DNA of 64,000 bases, taken from NCBI RefSeq assembly GCF_001500045.1, contig NZ_LQIX01000012.1, positions 186,001 through 250,000 of the forward strand. Reading direction: 5' to 3'. Shown in pieces: positions 44,269-53,738 of the stretch (position 1 is the first letter of the stretch; each line of letters opens with the position of its first letter). The translations under genes were made by a program, and so were the position numbers. A model generated the notes under the pieces. That model ran no database searches. It saw nothing but the letters and a program-made list of their open reading frames with translations, and was not told where the DNA came from. The stretch is from Mycobacterium sp. GA-1199 (GTDB lineage: Bacteria; Actinomycetota; Actinomycetes; Mycobacteriales; Mycobacteriaceae).

Positions 44269-45300
44269 ATGAAGCTCGGACTGCAGTTGGGGTATTGGGG
44301 CGCGCAACCCCCCGAGAATCACGCCGAACTGGTCGCCGCCGCCGAGCAGGCCGGCTTCGACACGGTGTTCACCGCCGAAGCCTGGGGCTCGGACGCCTAC
44401 ACGCCGCTGGCGTGGTGGGGCCGCGAGACCACGCGGATGCGGCTGGGCACGTCGGTGATCCAGCTGTCGGCGCGCACCCCCACCGCGTGCGCGATGGCGG
44501 CGTTGACACTCGACCATCTCTCCGGGGGTCGGCACATCCTCGGGCTCGGGGTGTCCGGACCGCAGGTCGTGGAGGGTTGGTACGGCCAGAAGTTCCCCAA
44601 GCCGCTGGCCCGCACCCGTGAGTACATCGACATCCTGCGCCAGGTGTGGGCGCGGCAGGCGCCGGTGCGCAGCGACGGTCCGCACTATCCGCTGCCGTTG
44701 GCCGGGGAGGGCACCACGGGTCTGGGCAAGAACCTCAAACCGATCACTCATCCGCTGCGCGCCGACATCCCGGTGATGCTCGGCGCCGAAGGGCCGAAGA
44801 ACGTCGCGCTGGCCGCCGAGATCTGCGACGGATGGCTGCCGATCTTCTACTCGCCGCGCATCGCCGACATGTACAACGAGTGGCTTGACGAGGGCTTCGC
44901 CCGTCCCGGCGCGCGCCGCAGCCGCTCCGACTTCGAGATCTGCGCGACGGCTCAGGTGGTCGTCACCGACGACCGCGCCGAGATCATGGAGCTGATGAAG
45001 CCGCATCTGGCGCTGTACATGGGCGGCATGGGCGCCGAGGACACCAACTTCCACGCCGACGTCTACCGCCGGATGGGTTATGCGGAAGTCGTCGAGGACG
45101 TGACCAAGCTGTTCCGCTCGGACCGCAAAGACGAAGCCGCGAAGATCATTCCGGACGAGTTGGTCGACGACTCGGCGATCGTCGGCGACCTCGGTTATGT
45201 GCAGGAACAGATCAAGGCGTGGGAGGCCGCAGGCGTCACGATGATGGTCGTCGGGGCGCGTTCGCCCGAGCAGATCAGGGATCTCGCCGCGCTGGTCTGA
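44269..45300 (+). CDS. LLM-class F420-dependent oxidoreductase (Rv3520c-like)
   Basis: 343 aa (Rv3520c, 347 aa). Luciferase-like TIM barrel, with ALTLDHLSGGRHILGLGVSGPQVVEGWYG and IPVMLGAEGPKNVALAAEICDGWLP as family signatures of the Rv3520c group. F420 cofactor is inferred from the family. KstR-regulated; the substrate is unknown. Together with the 40048-40935 gene the locus has two LLM enzymes on either side of the same KstR box. Confidence 0.88.
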   Translation: MKLGLQLGYWGAQPPENHAELVAAAEQAGFDTVFTAEAWGSDAYTPLAWWGRETTRMRLGTSVIQLSARTPTACAMAALTLDHLSGGRHILGLGVSGPQVVEGWYGQKFPKPLARTREYIDILRQVWARQAPVRSDGPHYPLPLAGEGTTGLGKNLKPITHPLRADIPVMLGAEGPKNVALAAEICDGWLPIFYSPRIADMYNEWLDEGFARPGARRSRSDFEICATAQVVVTDDRAEIMELMKPHLALYMGGMGAEDTNFHADVYRRMGYAEVVEDVTKLFRSDRKDEAAKIIPDELVDDSAIVGDLGYVQEQIKAWEAAGVTMMVVGARSPEQIRDLAALV

Positions 45301-45329
45301 CCCCGGGCGGCGAGCCGCCGATCCAGCCT

Positions 45330-45373
45330 GAGTAGACACTTCCTTGATTGTTGTCTACTCGACGTTCTAGATT
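45330..45373 (+). promoter_or_regulatory. Rv3519-like promoter with large inverted repeat and KstR half-site
   Basis: GAGTAGACA (45330-45338) and TGTCTACTC (45352-45360) are perfect 9-bp arms, 13 nt apart. TTGATT (45344-45349) lies between the arms as a -35, and TAGATT (45368-45373) with an 18-nt spacer is the -10, ending 6 nt before the ATG at 45380. GTTCTA (45364-45369), the right half of a KstR box, overlaps the -10; the left half is degenerate. The inverted repeat overlaps the promoter, so it looks like an operator for a different dimeric repressor more than a terminator. Confidence 0.65.
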
Positions 45374-45379
45374 GACGCG

Positions 45380-46084
45380 ATGACGTCGCACCACACCATC
45401 GCCGGCACGGTGCTCACCATGCCGGTACGGGTTCGCACCGCCACCCAACACACCGCGATGTTCGCTGTCGACGCCGACGCCACGCAGCGGATGATCGACT
45501 ACAGCGGCCTACAGGTCTACCGTCCGCTACCGGGCCGTGCGATCGTGACGCTGATAATGACCCATTTCGTCGACAGCGATCTCGGCGCGTATCACGAGTA
45601 CAGCACCTGTGTGAGCGTGAATCCGCCTGGCTCGAAGCCCGGTCTGCGGTCTCTGCAAACGGCGTTCGTCCACCACATGTTCGTCGACCAGTCCTTCACC
45701 TTGGAGGCCGGCCGGACGATCTGGGGGTTTCCGAAAGTCATGGCGGACTACGACATCCGCGATGGCCGGCAGTTCGGTTTCGATGCACGTATCGACGGTC
45801 GCCTGGTGATCGGAATGGAATTCTCTCCCGGCGTGAAGCTTCCGGCGGCGGCGTCGCGGCAGCAGGAGTTGTCCTCGTACTCGTGTCTCGACGGCATTCG
45901 GCGCGAGAGCCGGTTCGAGATGGTGCCCGCGGGCGTACGGATGCGACCGGGCGGGGCGCGAGTCTGGCTGGGCGATCACCCGTTCGCGAAAGAACTTGTC
46001 GCGCTTGGTCTACCGAAACGTGCGCTGGTTTCGAATTCTTCTGAAAACGTTGCTATGACGTTCGGCGACGCCAGGGAGGCTTGA
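45380..46084 (+). CDS. Acetoacetate decarboxylase-family protein (Rv3519-like)
   Basis: 234 aa. ADC fold: EYSTCVSV (73-80) and TLEAGRTIWGFPKVMA with the Schiff-base lysine candidate K119. Substrates of this branch are unknown; decarboxylation or aldol chemistry on a keto-acid is inferred. ATG at 45380, leaderless promoter. The cyp142 ATG follows 2 nt after its stop, so they form an operon. Confidence 0.85.
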   Translation: MTSHHTIAGTVLTMPVRVRTATQHTAMFAVDADATQRMIDYSGLQVYRPLPGRAIVTLIMTHFVDSDLGAYHEYSTCVSVNPPGSKPGLRSLQTAFVHHMFVDQSFTLEAGRTIWGFPKVMADYDIRDGRQFGFDARIDGRLVIGMEFSPGVKLPAAASRQQELSSYSCLDGIRRESRFEMVPAGVRMRPGGARVWLGDHPFAKELVALGLPKRALVSNSSENVAMTFGDAREA

Positions 46085-46086
46085 CG

Positions 46087-47280
46087 ATGACGATGACGAA
46101 ACCCGATGTCGACCTGACCGACGGCGCCTTCTACGCCGGCGATTCGCGGTCGGTCTACAAGTGGATGCGCGAGAACGAACCGGTGTTCCGCGACCGCAAC
46201 GGATTGGCGGCGGCCGCAACGTATGCCGCCGTCATCGAGGCGGAGCGCAACCCGGAGCTGTTCTCCAACGCCGGTGGCATCCGACCCGACCAGCCGGGCG
46301 TCGAGATGATGATCGAGATGGACGATCCGCAGCATCTGCTGCGGCGCAAGCTCGTCAACTCCGGCTTCACACGTAAGCGGGTCAAAGACCTCGAGGGCTC
46401 GATCGAGAACCTGTGCGACACGCTGATCGACAACGTGTGTGAGCGCGGTGAATGCGACTTCGTCTGGGACATCGCGGCGCCGCTGCCGATGGCCGTCATC
46501 GGCGACATGCTCGGGGTCCGTCCCGAGGAGCGCGAGATGTTCCTGAAGTGGTCCGACGACCTGGTGGGTGCCCTCAGCAGCACCGCGGACCCGGAGGAAT
46601 TCCAGGTCACGATGGACGCGTTCGCGGCCTACAGCGAGTACATGATGGGCATGATCGCGGCCCGCAAGGATGAGCCGACCGACGATCTGGTCAGCGTGCT
46701 GGTGCACGCCGAGGTCGAGGGCAGCAAGCTCGAAGACCATCAGATCGTCACCGAGGTGCTGCTGCTGTTGATCGGCGGCGACGAGACGACTCGGCACACC
46801 CTGTCCGGCGGCACCCGGCAGTTGCTGTTGCACCCCGATCAGCATCGGCGCCTCGCGGCTGATCTGTCGTTGCTACCCAACGCGATCGAGGAGATGCTGC
46901 GCTGGACGGCACCGGTGAAGAACATGGCGCGGACGATCACCGCCGACACCGAGTTCCACGGCACGGCCCTCAAAGAGGGCGAGAAGATGATCCTGCTGTT
47001 CGAGTCGGCCAACTTCGACGAGAAGGTGTTCGACGATCCCGAGTCGTTCGATATCGAGCGCTATCCGAACAACCACCTGGCGTTCGGCTTTGGCACGCAT
47101 TTCTGCCTGGGCAACCAGCTCGCGCGGCTCGAGCTGTCAATCATGCAGACCAAACTGCTCCAGCGGCTGCCCGATCTGCAGTTGGCCTCCGGAGACGAGT
47201 TGCCGTTGCGGCCCGCCAATTTCGTGAGCGGTCTGGAGAAGATGCCGGTGGTGTTCACGCCGACGGCGAAGGTGCTCTAG
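46087..47280 (+). CDS. cyp142: CYP142, steroid C26/27 monooxygenase
   Basis: 397 aa cytochrome P450 (Rv3518c, 398 aa). Second cholesterol side-chain hydroxylase, of opposite stereochemistry to CYP125 in M. tuberculosis. GGDETTR I-helix motif (230-236) and haem ligand C340 in FGFGTHFCLG. The ATG at 46087 is chosen because GGGAGG (46074-46079) lies 7 nt before it; an ATG at 46093 and a TTG at 46081 are alternatives. Presence of both cyp125 and cyp142 suggests complementary handling of sterol isomers. Confidence 0.94.
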   Translation: MTMTKPDVDLTDGAFYAGDSRSVYKWMRENEPVFRDRNGLAAAATYAAVIEAERNPELFSNAGGIRPDQPGVEMMIEMDDPQHLLRRKLVNSGFTRKRVKDLEGSIENLCDTLIDNVCERGECDFVWDIAAPLPMAVIGDMLGVRPEEREMFLKWSDDLVGALSSTADPEEFQVTMDAFAAYSEYMMGMIAARKDEPTDDLVSVLVHAEVEGSKLEDHQIVTEVLLLLIGGDETTRHTLSGGTRQLLLHPDQHRRLAADLSLLPNAIEEMLRWTAPVKNMARTITADTEFHGTALKEGEKMILLFESANFDEKVFDDPESFDIERYPNNHLAFGFGTHFCLGNQLARLELSIMQTKLLQRLPDLQLASGDELPLRPANFVSGLEKMPVVFTPTAKVL

Positions 47281-47288
47281 TGCGCCGA

Positions 47289-47338
47289 TTGTGAAACGAG
47301 CGACGGAAATCGGACCGAAACCGTCGCAGGTTTCACAA
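47289..47338. terminator. Bidirectional terminator between cyp142 and echA19
   Basis: TTGTGAAAC (47289-47297) pairs with GTTTCACAA (47330-47338) and, after a 2x2 mismatch, GCGACGG (47300-47306) with CCGTCGC (47321-47327). The 14-nt loop reads AAATCGGACCGAAA. The hairpin lies in the 89-nt gap between convergent genes. Confidence 0.7.
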
Positions 47339-47369
47339 CCGAGCCAGGGCGCGGGGCGACTTCGCGGGC

Positions 47370-48170
47370 CTACTTCATCTGAAAGTTCGGGGCCCGCTTC
47401 TCCTTGAACGCCCGCGGACCCTCCTTGGCGTCCTCGCTCAGGAACACCGGGATGCCGTTGGCGGTGTCGGGCTTGAACGCCTCGTTCTCGTGCATGCCCT
47501 CGGTCTCGCGGATGGTCTTCAGGATCGCCTGCACGGCCAGCGGTCCGTTGTTGTTGATCACCTCGGCGATCTCCAGCGCCTTGTCCAGCGCCGTTCCATC
47601 GGGCACCACGTAGCCGATCAGCCCGTACTCCTTGGCCTCGGCGGCGGTGATGTGCCGTCCGGTCAACAGCAGATCGCACGCGATGGTGTACGGGATCTGC
47701 CGCACGAGGCGCACCGCCGAGCCGCCCATCGGATACAGGCTCCACTTCGCTTCGGAGATTCCGAACTTGGCGCTCTCGCCGGCGATGCGGATGTCGGTGC
47801 CCTGCAGGATCTCCGTACCCCCGGCGATGGCCGGACCCTCGACGGCGGCGATCAGCGGTTTGGTCAGCCGGCGGCCCTTCAGCAGCGCGTCGATGCGCGA
47901 CGGGTCATAGCTTCCGTCCTTGAACGAGTCGCCCGGCGGCTTGGCCGTCGCGGCCTTGAGGTCCATCCCCGCGCAGAAGTAGCCGCCGGCGCCGGTGAGG
48001 ATGCAGGTGCGGATCTCGGGATCGTTGTCGACGCGGTCCCAGGCGTCCACCATGATCGAGAGCATCTCGGTCGAGAGCGCATTGCGCGCCTCGGGCCGGT
48101 TCAGCGTCAGGATCAGGGTGTGTCCGCGCTGCTCAATGAGGGCGTCGGGGCCCTTCTGGGGATCACTCAC
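47370..48170 (-). CDS. echA19: EchA19, steroid side-chain enoyl-CoA hydratase
   Basis: 266 aa crotonase (Rv3516). It hydrates side-chain enoyl-CoA intermediates such as 3-oxo-chol-4,22-dien-24-oyl-CoA. Oxyanion-hole segments [16 protein letters not shown] (about 60-75) and [15 protein letters not shown] (about 108-122) are visible, with Glu residues in place for hydration ([15 protein letters not shown]). GTG start at 48170, divergent from fadD19, sharing the KstR box at 48215. Confidence 0.93.
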   Translation of the reverse strand: MSDPQKGPDALIEQRGHTLILTLNRPEARNALSTEMLSIMVDAWDRVDNDPEIRTCILTGAGGYFCAGMDLKAATAKPPGDSFKDGSYDPSRIDALLKGRRLTKPLIAAVEGPAIAGGTEILQGTDIRIAGESAKFGISEAKWSLYPMGGSAVRLVRQIPYTIACDLLLTGRHITAAEAKEYGLIGYVVPDGTALDKALEIAEVINNNGPLAVQAILKTIRETEGMHENEAFKPDTANGIPVFLSEDAKEGPRAFKEKRAPNFQMK

Positions 48171-48214
48171 TAGGGTTCGCCTTCCAGCGTCGATGCCACA
48201 GACTTGTCTGGAAA

Positions 48215-48228
48215 TGTAACACGTTCTA
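48215..48228. promoter_or_regulatory. KstR box and leaderless promoter of fadD19
   Basis: TGTAACACGTTCTA fits the KstR consensus. On the plus strand TTGTCT (48204-48209), 17 nt, TAGTTT (48227-48232) form a promoter whose -10 shares the last TA of the box and ends 7 nt before the GTG at 48240. The arrangement is nearly identical to that at 31842. It also serves echA19 on the other strand. Confidence 0.92.
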
Positions 48229-48239
48229 GTTTAGGTCTC

Positions 48240-49892
48240 GTGGCCCTGAACATCGCTGATCTTGCCGAGCACGCCATCGACGCCGTGCCAGACCGTGTCG
48301 CCCTCATCTGCGGCGACGACCAGCTCACCTACGCCCAGTTGGAGGAGCAGGCCAACCGGTTGGCCCACTACCTCATCGATCAGGGTGTCAAGAAGGACGA
48401 CAAGGTCGGCCTCTACTGCCGCAACCGCAACGAGATCGTCGTCGCGATGCTGGGCATCGTCAAAGCCGGCGCGATCCTGGTCAATGTCAACTTCCGCTAC
48501 GTCGAGGGCGAGCTGAAGTACCTCTTCGAGAACTCAGACATGGTTGCCCTGGTGCACGAGCGCCGCTACGCCGACCGCGTCGCGAACGTGCTGCCCGAGA
48601 CCCCGGCCGTGAAGACCGTTCTGGTGGTCGAGGACGGCAGTGACGACGACTTCGAGCGCTACGGCGGCGTCGAGTTCTACTCCGCTCTCGAACAGGCCTC
48701 GCCCGAGCGCGATTTCGGACCGCGCAGCCCCGACGACATCTACCTGCTCTACACCGGTGGCACCACCGGTTTCCCCAAGGGCGTGATGTGGCGCCACGAG
48801 GACATCTACCGGGTGCTCTTCGGCGGCACCGACTTCGCCACCGGTGAGTTCGTCAAGGACGAGTACGACCTGGCGAAGGCCGCGGCGGAGAACCCGCCGA
48901 TGGTCCGCTATCCGATCCCGCCGATGATCCACGGCGCCACCCAGTCTGCCACCTGGATGTCGCTGTTCTCCGGTCAGACCACCGTCTTGGCACCGGAATT
49001 CGATGCCGACGAGGTCTGGCAGACCATCGAGAAGCACAAGGTGAACCTGTTGTTCTTCACCGGCGACGCGATGGGCCGCCCCTTGCTCGATGCGCTGGTG
49101 AAACTGCACGAGTCCGGTCGCGAGCCCGATCTCTCCAACCTGTTCCTGCTGGCGAGCACCGCCGCCCTGTTCTCCACCAGCATCAAGGAAAAGTTCCTCG
49201 AACTGCTGCCCAACCGGGTGATCACCGATTCGATCGGGTCCTCGGAGACCGGCTTCGGCGGCACCAGCATCGTGGCCAAGGGGCAGTCGCACACCGGCGG
49301 CCCGCGGGTGACGATCGACCACCGCACCGTTGTTCTCGACGAGGACGGCAACGAGGTCAAGCCCGGATCGGGTGTGCGCGGGCTGATCGCGAAGAAGGGC
49401 AACATCCCGGTCGGCTACTACAAGGACGAGAAGAAGACGGCCGAAACGTTCAAGACGTTCAACGGAATTCGCTACGCCATCCCCGGTGACTACGCCGAGG
49501 TCGAGGCCGACGGCACCGTCACGATGCTCGGCCGCGGCTCGCAGTCGATCAACAGCGGCGGCGAGAAGATCTACCCCGAAGAGGTCGAGGCCGCGCTCAA
49601 GGGGCATCCCGACGTGTTCGACGCGCTCGTGGTCGGGGTGCCCGACGAGCGCTACGGTCAGTGCGTGGCGGCGGTCGTGCACCGGCGTCCGGGCACCAAC
49701 CCGACGCTGGCCGAGCTCGACACGTTCGTGCGCCGCGAGATCGCCGGTTACAAAGTGCCGCGCAAGGTTTGGTGGGTCGACGAGATCCACCGGACCCCGG
49801 CGGGCAAGCCGGACTACCGGTGGGCCAAGGACACCACCGAGGAGCGGCCGGCCGACGATGTGCACGCCAACCACGTGGGGTCGGCGTCGTGA
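48240..49892 (+). CDS. fadD19: FadD19, steroid side-chain CoA ligase
   Basis: 550 aa acyl-CoA synthetase (Rv3515c, 548 aa). Activates C8 (cholest-4-en-26-oate) side-chain acids. The start VALNIADLAEHAIDAVPDR aligns with the known N-terminus, so the GTG at 48240 is chosen over longer in-frame starts that would begin before or in the KstR box. P-loop YTGGTTGFPKG, SSETGFGG and the C-terminal SINSGGEKIYPEEVE are the adenylation signatures. Followed by a coupled flavin oxidoreductase gene. Confidence 0.95.
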   Translation: MALNIADLAEHAIDAVPDRVALICGDDQLTYAQLEEQANRLAHYLIDQGVKKDDKVGLYCRNRNEIVVAMLGIVKAGAILVNVNFRYVEGELKYLFENSDMVALVHERRYADRVANVLPETPAVKTVLVVEDGSDDDFERYGGVEFYSALEQASPERDFGPRSPDDIYLLYTGGTTGFPKGVMWRHEDIYRVLFGGTDFATGEFVKDEYDLAKAAAENPPMVRYPIPPMIHGATQSATWMSLFSGQTTVLAPEFDADEVWQTIEKHKVNLLFFTGDAMGRPLLDALVKLHESGREPDLSNLFLLASTAALFSTSIKEKFLELLPNRVITDSIGSSETGFGGTSIVAKGQSHTGGPRVTIDHRTVVLDEDGNEVKPGSGVRGLIAKKGNIPVGYYKDEKKTAETFKTFNGIRYAIPGDYAEVEADGTVTMLGRGSQSINSGGEKIYPEEVEAALKGHPDVFDALVVGVPDERYGQCVAAVVHRRPGTNPTLAELDTFVRREIAGYKVPRKVWWVDEIHRTPAGKPDYRWAKDTTEERPADDVHANHVGSAS

Positions 49893-51019
49893 CGGGAATG
49901 CGCACTGAGCTCTGCGACCGGTTCGGCATCGAGTACCCGATCTTCGTGTTCACGCCGTCGGAGAAGGTCGCCGCGGCGGTCAGCAAGGCCGGCGGCCTCG
50001 GCGTGCTGGGCTGCGTGCGGTTCAACTCGGCCGACGATCTCGAAGATGTGCTGTGCTGGATGGACGAGAACACCGACGGCAAGCCCTACGGCGTCGACGT
50101 GGTGATGCCCGCCAAGGTGCCCCAGGAGGGCACGGCGGTCGACATCGACAAGCTGATCCCGCAGAGCCATCGCGACTTCGTCGACAAGACGCTCGCCGAT
50201 CTCGGGGTTCCGCCGCTGCCGGAGGACGGGGCGCGCAACGAGGGTGTGCTCGGGTGGCTGCACAGCGTGGCGCGCTCGCATGTCGAGGTCGCGCTCAAGC
50301 ATCCGATCAAGCTGATCGCCAACGCGCTCGGTTCACCACCGAAGGACGTCATCGACCAGGTGCACGCCGCGGGAGTTCCGGTCGCCGCGCTGGCCGGCAG
50401 CGCCAAACACGCTCAGCGCCATGTGGACAACGGCGTCGACATCGTGGTCGCGCAGGGCCACGAGGCCGGCGGGCACACCGGTGAGATCGGCTCGATGGTG
50501 CTGTGGCCGGAAATCGTTGACGCCCTTGACGGGAAGGCGCCGGTGTTGGCGGCCGGCGGTATCGGCTCCGGCCGGCAGGTCGCCGCCGCGTTGGCCCTCG
50601 GTGCGCAGGGAGTGTGGATGGGTTCGGCGTTCCTAACGTCGGCCGAGTACGACCTCGGGCACCGCAAGCCCGGCGGCGTCTCGACGATCCAGGAGGGGTT
50701 GCTGCGGGCGACGTCGGCCGACACCGTGCGCCGGCGGATCTACACCGGTAAGCCCGCTCGTCTGCTGAAGACCAAATGGACCGACGCGTGGGACGCGCCC
50801 GACGCGCCGGAGCCGTTGCCGATGCCGCTGCAGAACATCCTGGTCAGCGAGGCGCATCAGCGTATGAACGAGTCGGACAACCCCGACACCGTCGCGATGC
50901 CGGTGGGTCAGATCGTGGGGCGGATGAACGAGATCCGCCCGGTCGCCGACATCATCGCCGAGTTGGTGGCCGGTTTCGAGGAGGCCACGCGCCGCCTCGA
51001 CGGCATCCGCGGCGACTAG
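49889..51019 (+). CDS. Nitronate monooxygenase-like flavin oxidoreductase coupled to fadD19
   Basis: 376 aa, second member of the nitronate monooxygenase family here. IEYPIFVFTPSEKVAAAVSKAGG, VVAQGHEAGGHTGEIGSM, VLAAGGIGSGRQVAAAL and GVWMGSAFL are the FMN-barrel signatures. The GTG at 49889 overlaps the fadD19 stop (GTGA), so it is in the fadD19 operon and KstR-controlled. It could be a steroid double-bond or enoyl reductase/oxidase; the function is not known. It is not a close copy of IpdC. Confidence 0.87.
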   Translation: MTGMRTELCDRFGIEYPIFVFTPSEKVAAAVSKAGGLGVLGCVRFNSADDLEDVLCWMDENTDGKPYGVDVVMPAKVPQEGTAVDIDKLIPQSHRDFVDKTLADLGVPPLPEDGARNEGVLGWLHSVARSHVEVALKHPIKLIANALGSPPKDVIDQVHAAGVPVAALAGSAKHAQRHVDNGVDIVVAQGHEAGGHTGEIGSMVLWPEIVDALDGKAPVLAAGGIGSGRQVAAALALGAQGVWMGSAFLTSAEYDLGHRKPGGVSTIQEGLLRATSADTVRRRIYTGKPARLLKTKWTDAWDAPDAPEPLPMPLQNILVSEAHQRMNESDNPDTVAMPVGQIVGRMNEIRPVADIIAELVAGFEEATRRLDGIRGD

Positions 51020-51039
51020 TCAGCTGTCACTCCCCGAGC

Positions 51040-51789
51040 TCAGCGCTTGACGCCACGCAGGCGCGCCCGCACTACCTCGCGGTTGACGGCCGCCACCGCT
51101 GTCAGCGGGATGCTCTCGGGACACACCATGGAGCATTCGCCATAGCTGGAGCACGGTCCGAAGTCCTGCTCCATCTGCGCCACCACATCGCGCGCGCGGC
51201 GGCTACGTTCCTGACGACCGCGGGTGACGGTGGCCAAGTGCAGCAACTTGGCCCCGGCGTACAGGTGCGCGGACCCGTTCGGGCAGGCCGCCACACAGGC
51301 GCCGCATCCGATGCACGCCGCGAAATCCAGCGCGTACTCGGCCTCATCGTGTGGCAGTGGTTCGGCGTCGGCGTCGCCCGCGGTGCCGGCGTCTACGGCG
51401 ACCGATCCGCCCGCAGCGATCATCCGGTCCAGTGCCGAACGATCCACCACCAAGTCGCGCACCACCGGAAAGGCCGCCGACCGGAACGGTTCGAACCGAA
51501 TCCGCGCGCCGTCGGCGAACAAACGCACATGCTGGCGACACGAAGGCGTGTTCGGCAGAGGGCCGTGCGGGCGGCCGTCGACGGTGATTCCACATGACCC
51601 GCACACCCCTTCGCGGCAGTCCGAGTCGAAGGCGACCGGCTCTCGGCCCTCGGCGACCAGCGCGTCGTTGAGGCGATCCAGCAGTTCCAGCAGCGACATC
51701 TCCGGCGTGGCGTCGTCGACGGTGTAGTCCTCGTATCGTCCCGGCGCCGCGGAGTCGGCTTGCCGCCAGATCTGCAACGTCAGCCTCAT
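51040..51789 (-). CDS. Succinate dehydrogenase/fumarate reductase iron-sulfur subunit
   Basis: 249 aa SdhB-type protein. [2Fe-2S] ligands C58, C63, C66, C84; the other two clusters are bound by C159, C162, C165, C169 and C213, C219, C223. Of Rv0247c/Sdh1 type. Carries electrons from the flavin subunit to the membrane. ATG at 51789 overlapping the sdhA stop (ATGA); last gene of sdhC-sdhA-sdhB. Confidence 0.9.
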   Translation of the reverse strand: MRLTLQIWRQADSAAPGRYEDYTVDDATPEMSLLELLDRLNDALVAEGREPVAFDSDCREGVCGSCGITVDGRPHGPLPNTPSCRQHVRLFADGARIRFEPFRSAAFPVVRDLVVDRSALDRMIAAGGSVAVDAGTAGDADAEPLPHDEAEYALDFAACIGCGACVAACPNGSAHLYAGAKLLHLATVTRGRQERSRRARDVVAQMEQDFGPCSSYGECSMVCPESIPLTAVAAVNREVVRARLRGVKR

Positions 51790-53738
51790 ACATAGTCCCT
51801 GGGTTGTAGCGGAACGGCAGTGAAGGTCAGCGCTTCGTGGTGGCGAATTTGCGGCCCGTCGGCGCGGTGCTCCCAAGCCGAGACGAAGCACCAGTTGGCG
51901 TCGTCGCGTTGCGCTTCGCCGTCTGCTGTCTGGTGCTCGACGCGGAAGTGCGCGCCACAGGACTCGTCCCGATCCAGCGCGTCGATGCACATCAGCCGGG
52001 CCAGACCGAGGAAATCGGCCACCCGGCCGGCCTTTTCGAGTTCCTGGTTTAACTGCGCGCCGGTGCCCGCCACCCGCAGGTCGGACCAGAACGCCGCGGT
52101 CAGCTCGTCGATGGCGGCGATGGTGTCGGCCAGCCCCTTCGCAGATCGGGAGACGCCGCACCCGGTGTAGAGCAGGTCACCGAGCCGGCGGTGGAACCGG
52201 TCGGGCCCCTGGCTGCCGCCGATCGACAGCAGCTCCTCGACCCGCCGCGTCACATCGGTCAGCGTGCTCACCACCGCGGGATGGTCGGCGGCCAGCGGCG
52301 CGGTGCCCAGCATGCCGGCGAGATAGTTCGGTATCGAATACGGCAGCGTGAACCAGCCGTCGACGCACGCCGACAGCAGCGAGTTGGCGCCGAGCCGGTT
52401 GGCGCCGTGGTAGCCCCATCCCGCCTCGCCGGCGACGAAAAGCCCTGGGATGGAGGTCATCTGGTCAAAATCACTCCACAGCCCACCCATCGAGAAATGG
52501 GCACCGGGCGCGATCCGCATTGGTACTTGGTACGGGTCCTCGCCGGTGACGTCGTGATACATCGAGAACAGATTGCCGTAGCGCTCGGCGATCTTTTCGG
52601 GGCCCAGTCGGCTCAGCGCGTCCCGAAAATCAAGGTAGACGCTGTTTTTCAGCGGCCCCACCCCGCGCCCGGACTCGATCTGGGTGCGGGCAGCGCGCGA
52701 CGAGACGTCGCGCGGAGACAGGTTCCCGTACGCCGGATACATGCGCTCGAGGTAGTAGTCGCGCTCGTTCTCGGGGATGTCATTGGGGTGCCGGTCGTCG
52801 CCGTTTCGCTTCGGCACCCAGATTCGGCCGTCGTTTCTCAGCGATTCGCTCATCAGGATTGTCTTGGACTGCCACTCCGAGTTCACCGGTAACGCGGTCG
52901 GGTGGAATTGGATGAACGCCGGCGACGCGAACAACGCACCCCGCATGTGCGCGCGCCAGGTCGCCGTGGCGTTGGAGTTGTGTGCCAGCGTGGACCTGAA
53001 GAACACGTTGCCGTAGCCGCCCGTCGCGAGCACCACCGCGTGGCCGGTGGTGGCTCGCACTTCACCGGTCACCAGGTCGCGGGTGACGATGCCGCACGCG
53101 CGACCGTCGGCAACGATCACGTCGAGCATTTCGGTACGGATGTGCAGGTTCACCGTGCCGGCTTGCACCTGGCGAAACAACGCCTGGCTGGACGCGATCT
53201 GCAATTGCTGGCCGGTCTGGCCGCGGGTGTAGTACGTGCGCGAGACCTGGACCCCGCCGAACGACCGGGTGGCCAGGCTGCCGCCGTATTCGCGGGCGAA
53301 GGGCGCCCCGATCGCGTTCATATGGTCGATGACGCGTGCGGACTCGTGTGCGAGTCGGTAGCAGTCCGCCTCCCGGCAGCGGAAGTCTGCGCCCTTGACG
53401 GTGTCCTTGACGAACCGGTCGATGCTGTCGTTGTCGACCTTACGTGCCCGGGCAGCGTTGATGCCGCCCTGGGCGGCGACACTGTGCGCCCGCCGTGGCG
53501 CATCGTGGAACGTGAAACACTCGACGTGATAACCCAACTCACCCAGCGCGGCCGCACAGCCGGCGCCCGCCAATCCGGTGCCGACCACGATCACGGTGAA
53601 TTTGCGCCGATTCAGCGGACTCACCAGCCGGTAGTCCAAGGTGCGGCGTTGCCAGGCTTCGGCCGGATCACCGGCGGGGACGCCGCCCACGATCGGATCG
53701 CCGGCCGCTCGTAGGGATGCCAGGAAGTCCGGTGTCAT
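51786..53738 (-). CDS. Succinate dehydrogenase/fumarate reductase flavoprotein subunit
   Basis: 650 aa (close to Rv0248c, 646 aa). FAD dinucleotide VVGTGLAGAGCAAALG near residue 50, the covalent-FAD histidine region RRAHSVAAQGGINAA, active-site GGYGNVFFRSTLAHNSNA and GEAGWGYHGANRLGANSLLS. The ATG at 53738 overlaps the sdhC stop (ATGA). Whether it runs as succinate dehydrogenase or fumarate reductase cannot be read from the sequence. Confidence 0.92.
   Translation of the reverse strand: MTPDFLASLRAAGDPIVGGVPAGDPAEAWQRRTLDYRLVSPLNRRKFTVIVVGTGLAGAGCAAALGELGYHVECFTFHDAPRRAHSVAAQGGINAARARKVDNDSIDRFVKDTVKGADFRCREADCYRLAHESARVIDHMNAIGAPFAREYGGSLATRSFGGVQVSRTYYTRGQTGQQLQIASSQALFRQVQAGTVNLHIRTEMLDVIVADGRACGIVTRDLVTGEVRATTGHAVVLATGGYGNVFFRSTLAHNSNATATWRAHMRGALFASPAFIQFHPTALPVNSEWQSKTILMSESLRNDGRIWVPKRNGDDRHPNDIPENERDYYLERMYPAYGNLSPRDVSSRAARTQIESGRGVGPLKNSVYLDFRDALSRLGPEKIAERYGNLFSMYHDVTGEDPYQVPMRIAPGAHFSMGGLWSDFDQMTSIPGLFVAGEAGWGYHGANRLGANSLLSACVDGWFTLPYSIPNYLAGMLGTAPLAADHPAVVSTLTDVTRRVEELLSIGGSQGPDRFHRRLGDLLYTGCGVSRSAKGLADTIAAIDELTAAFWSDLRVAGTGAQLNQELEKAGRVADFLGLARLMCIDALDRDESCGAHFRVEHQTADGEAQRDDANWCFVSAWEHRADGPQIRHHEALTFTAVPLQPRDYV

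Noticed and set aside
45305..45319. GGCGGC-GA-GCCGCC as terminator of the Rv3520c-like gene
   Set aside because: The 6-bp arms have only a 2-nt gap, too tight for a hairpin without losing pairs; too weak to call.
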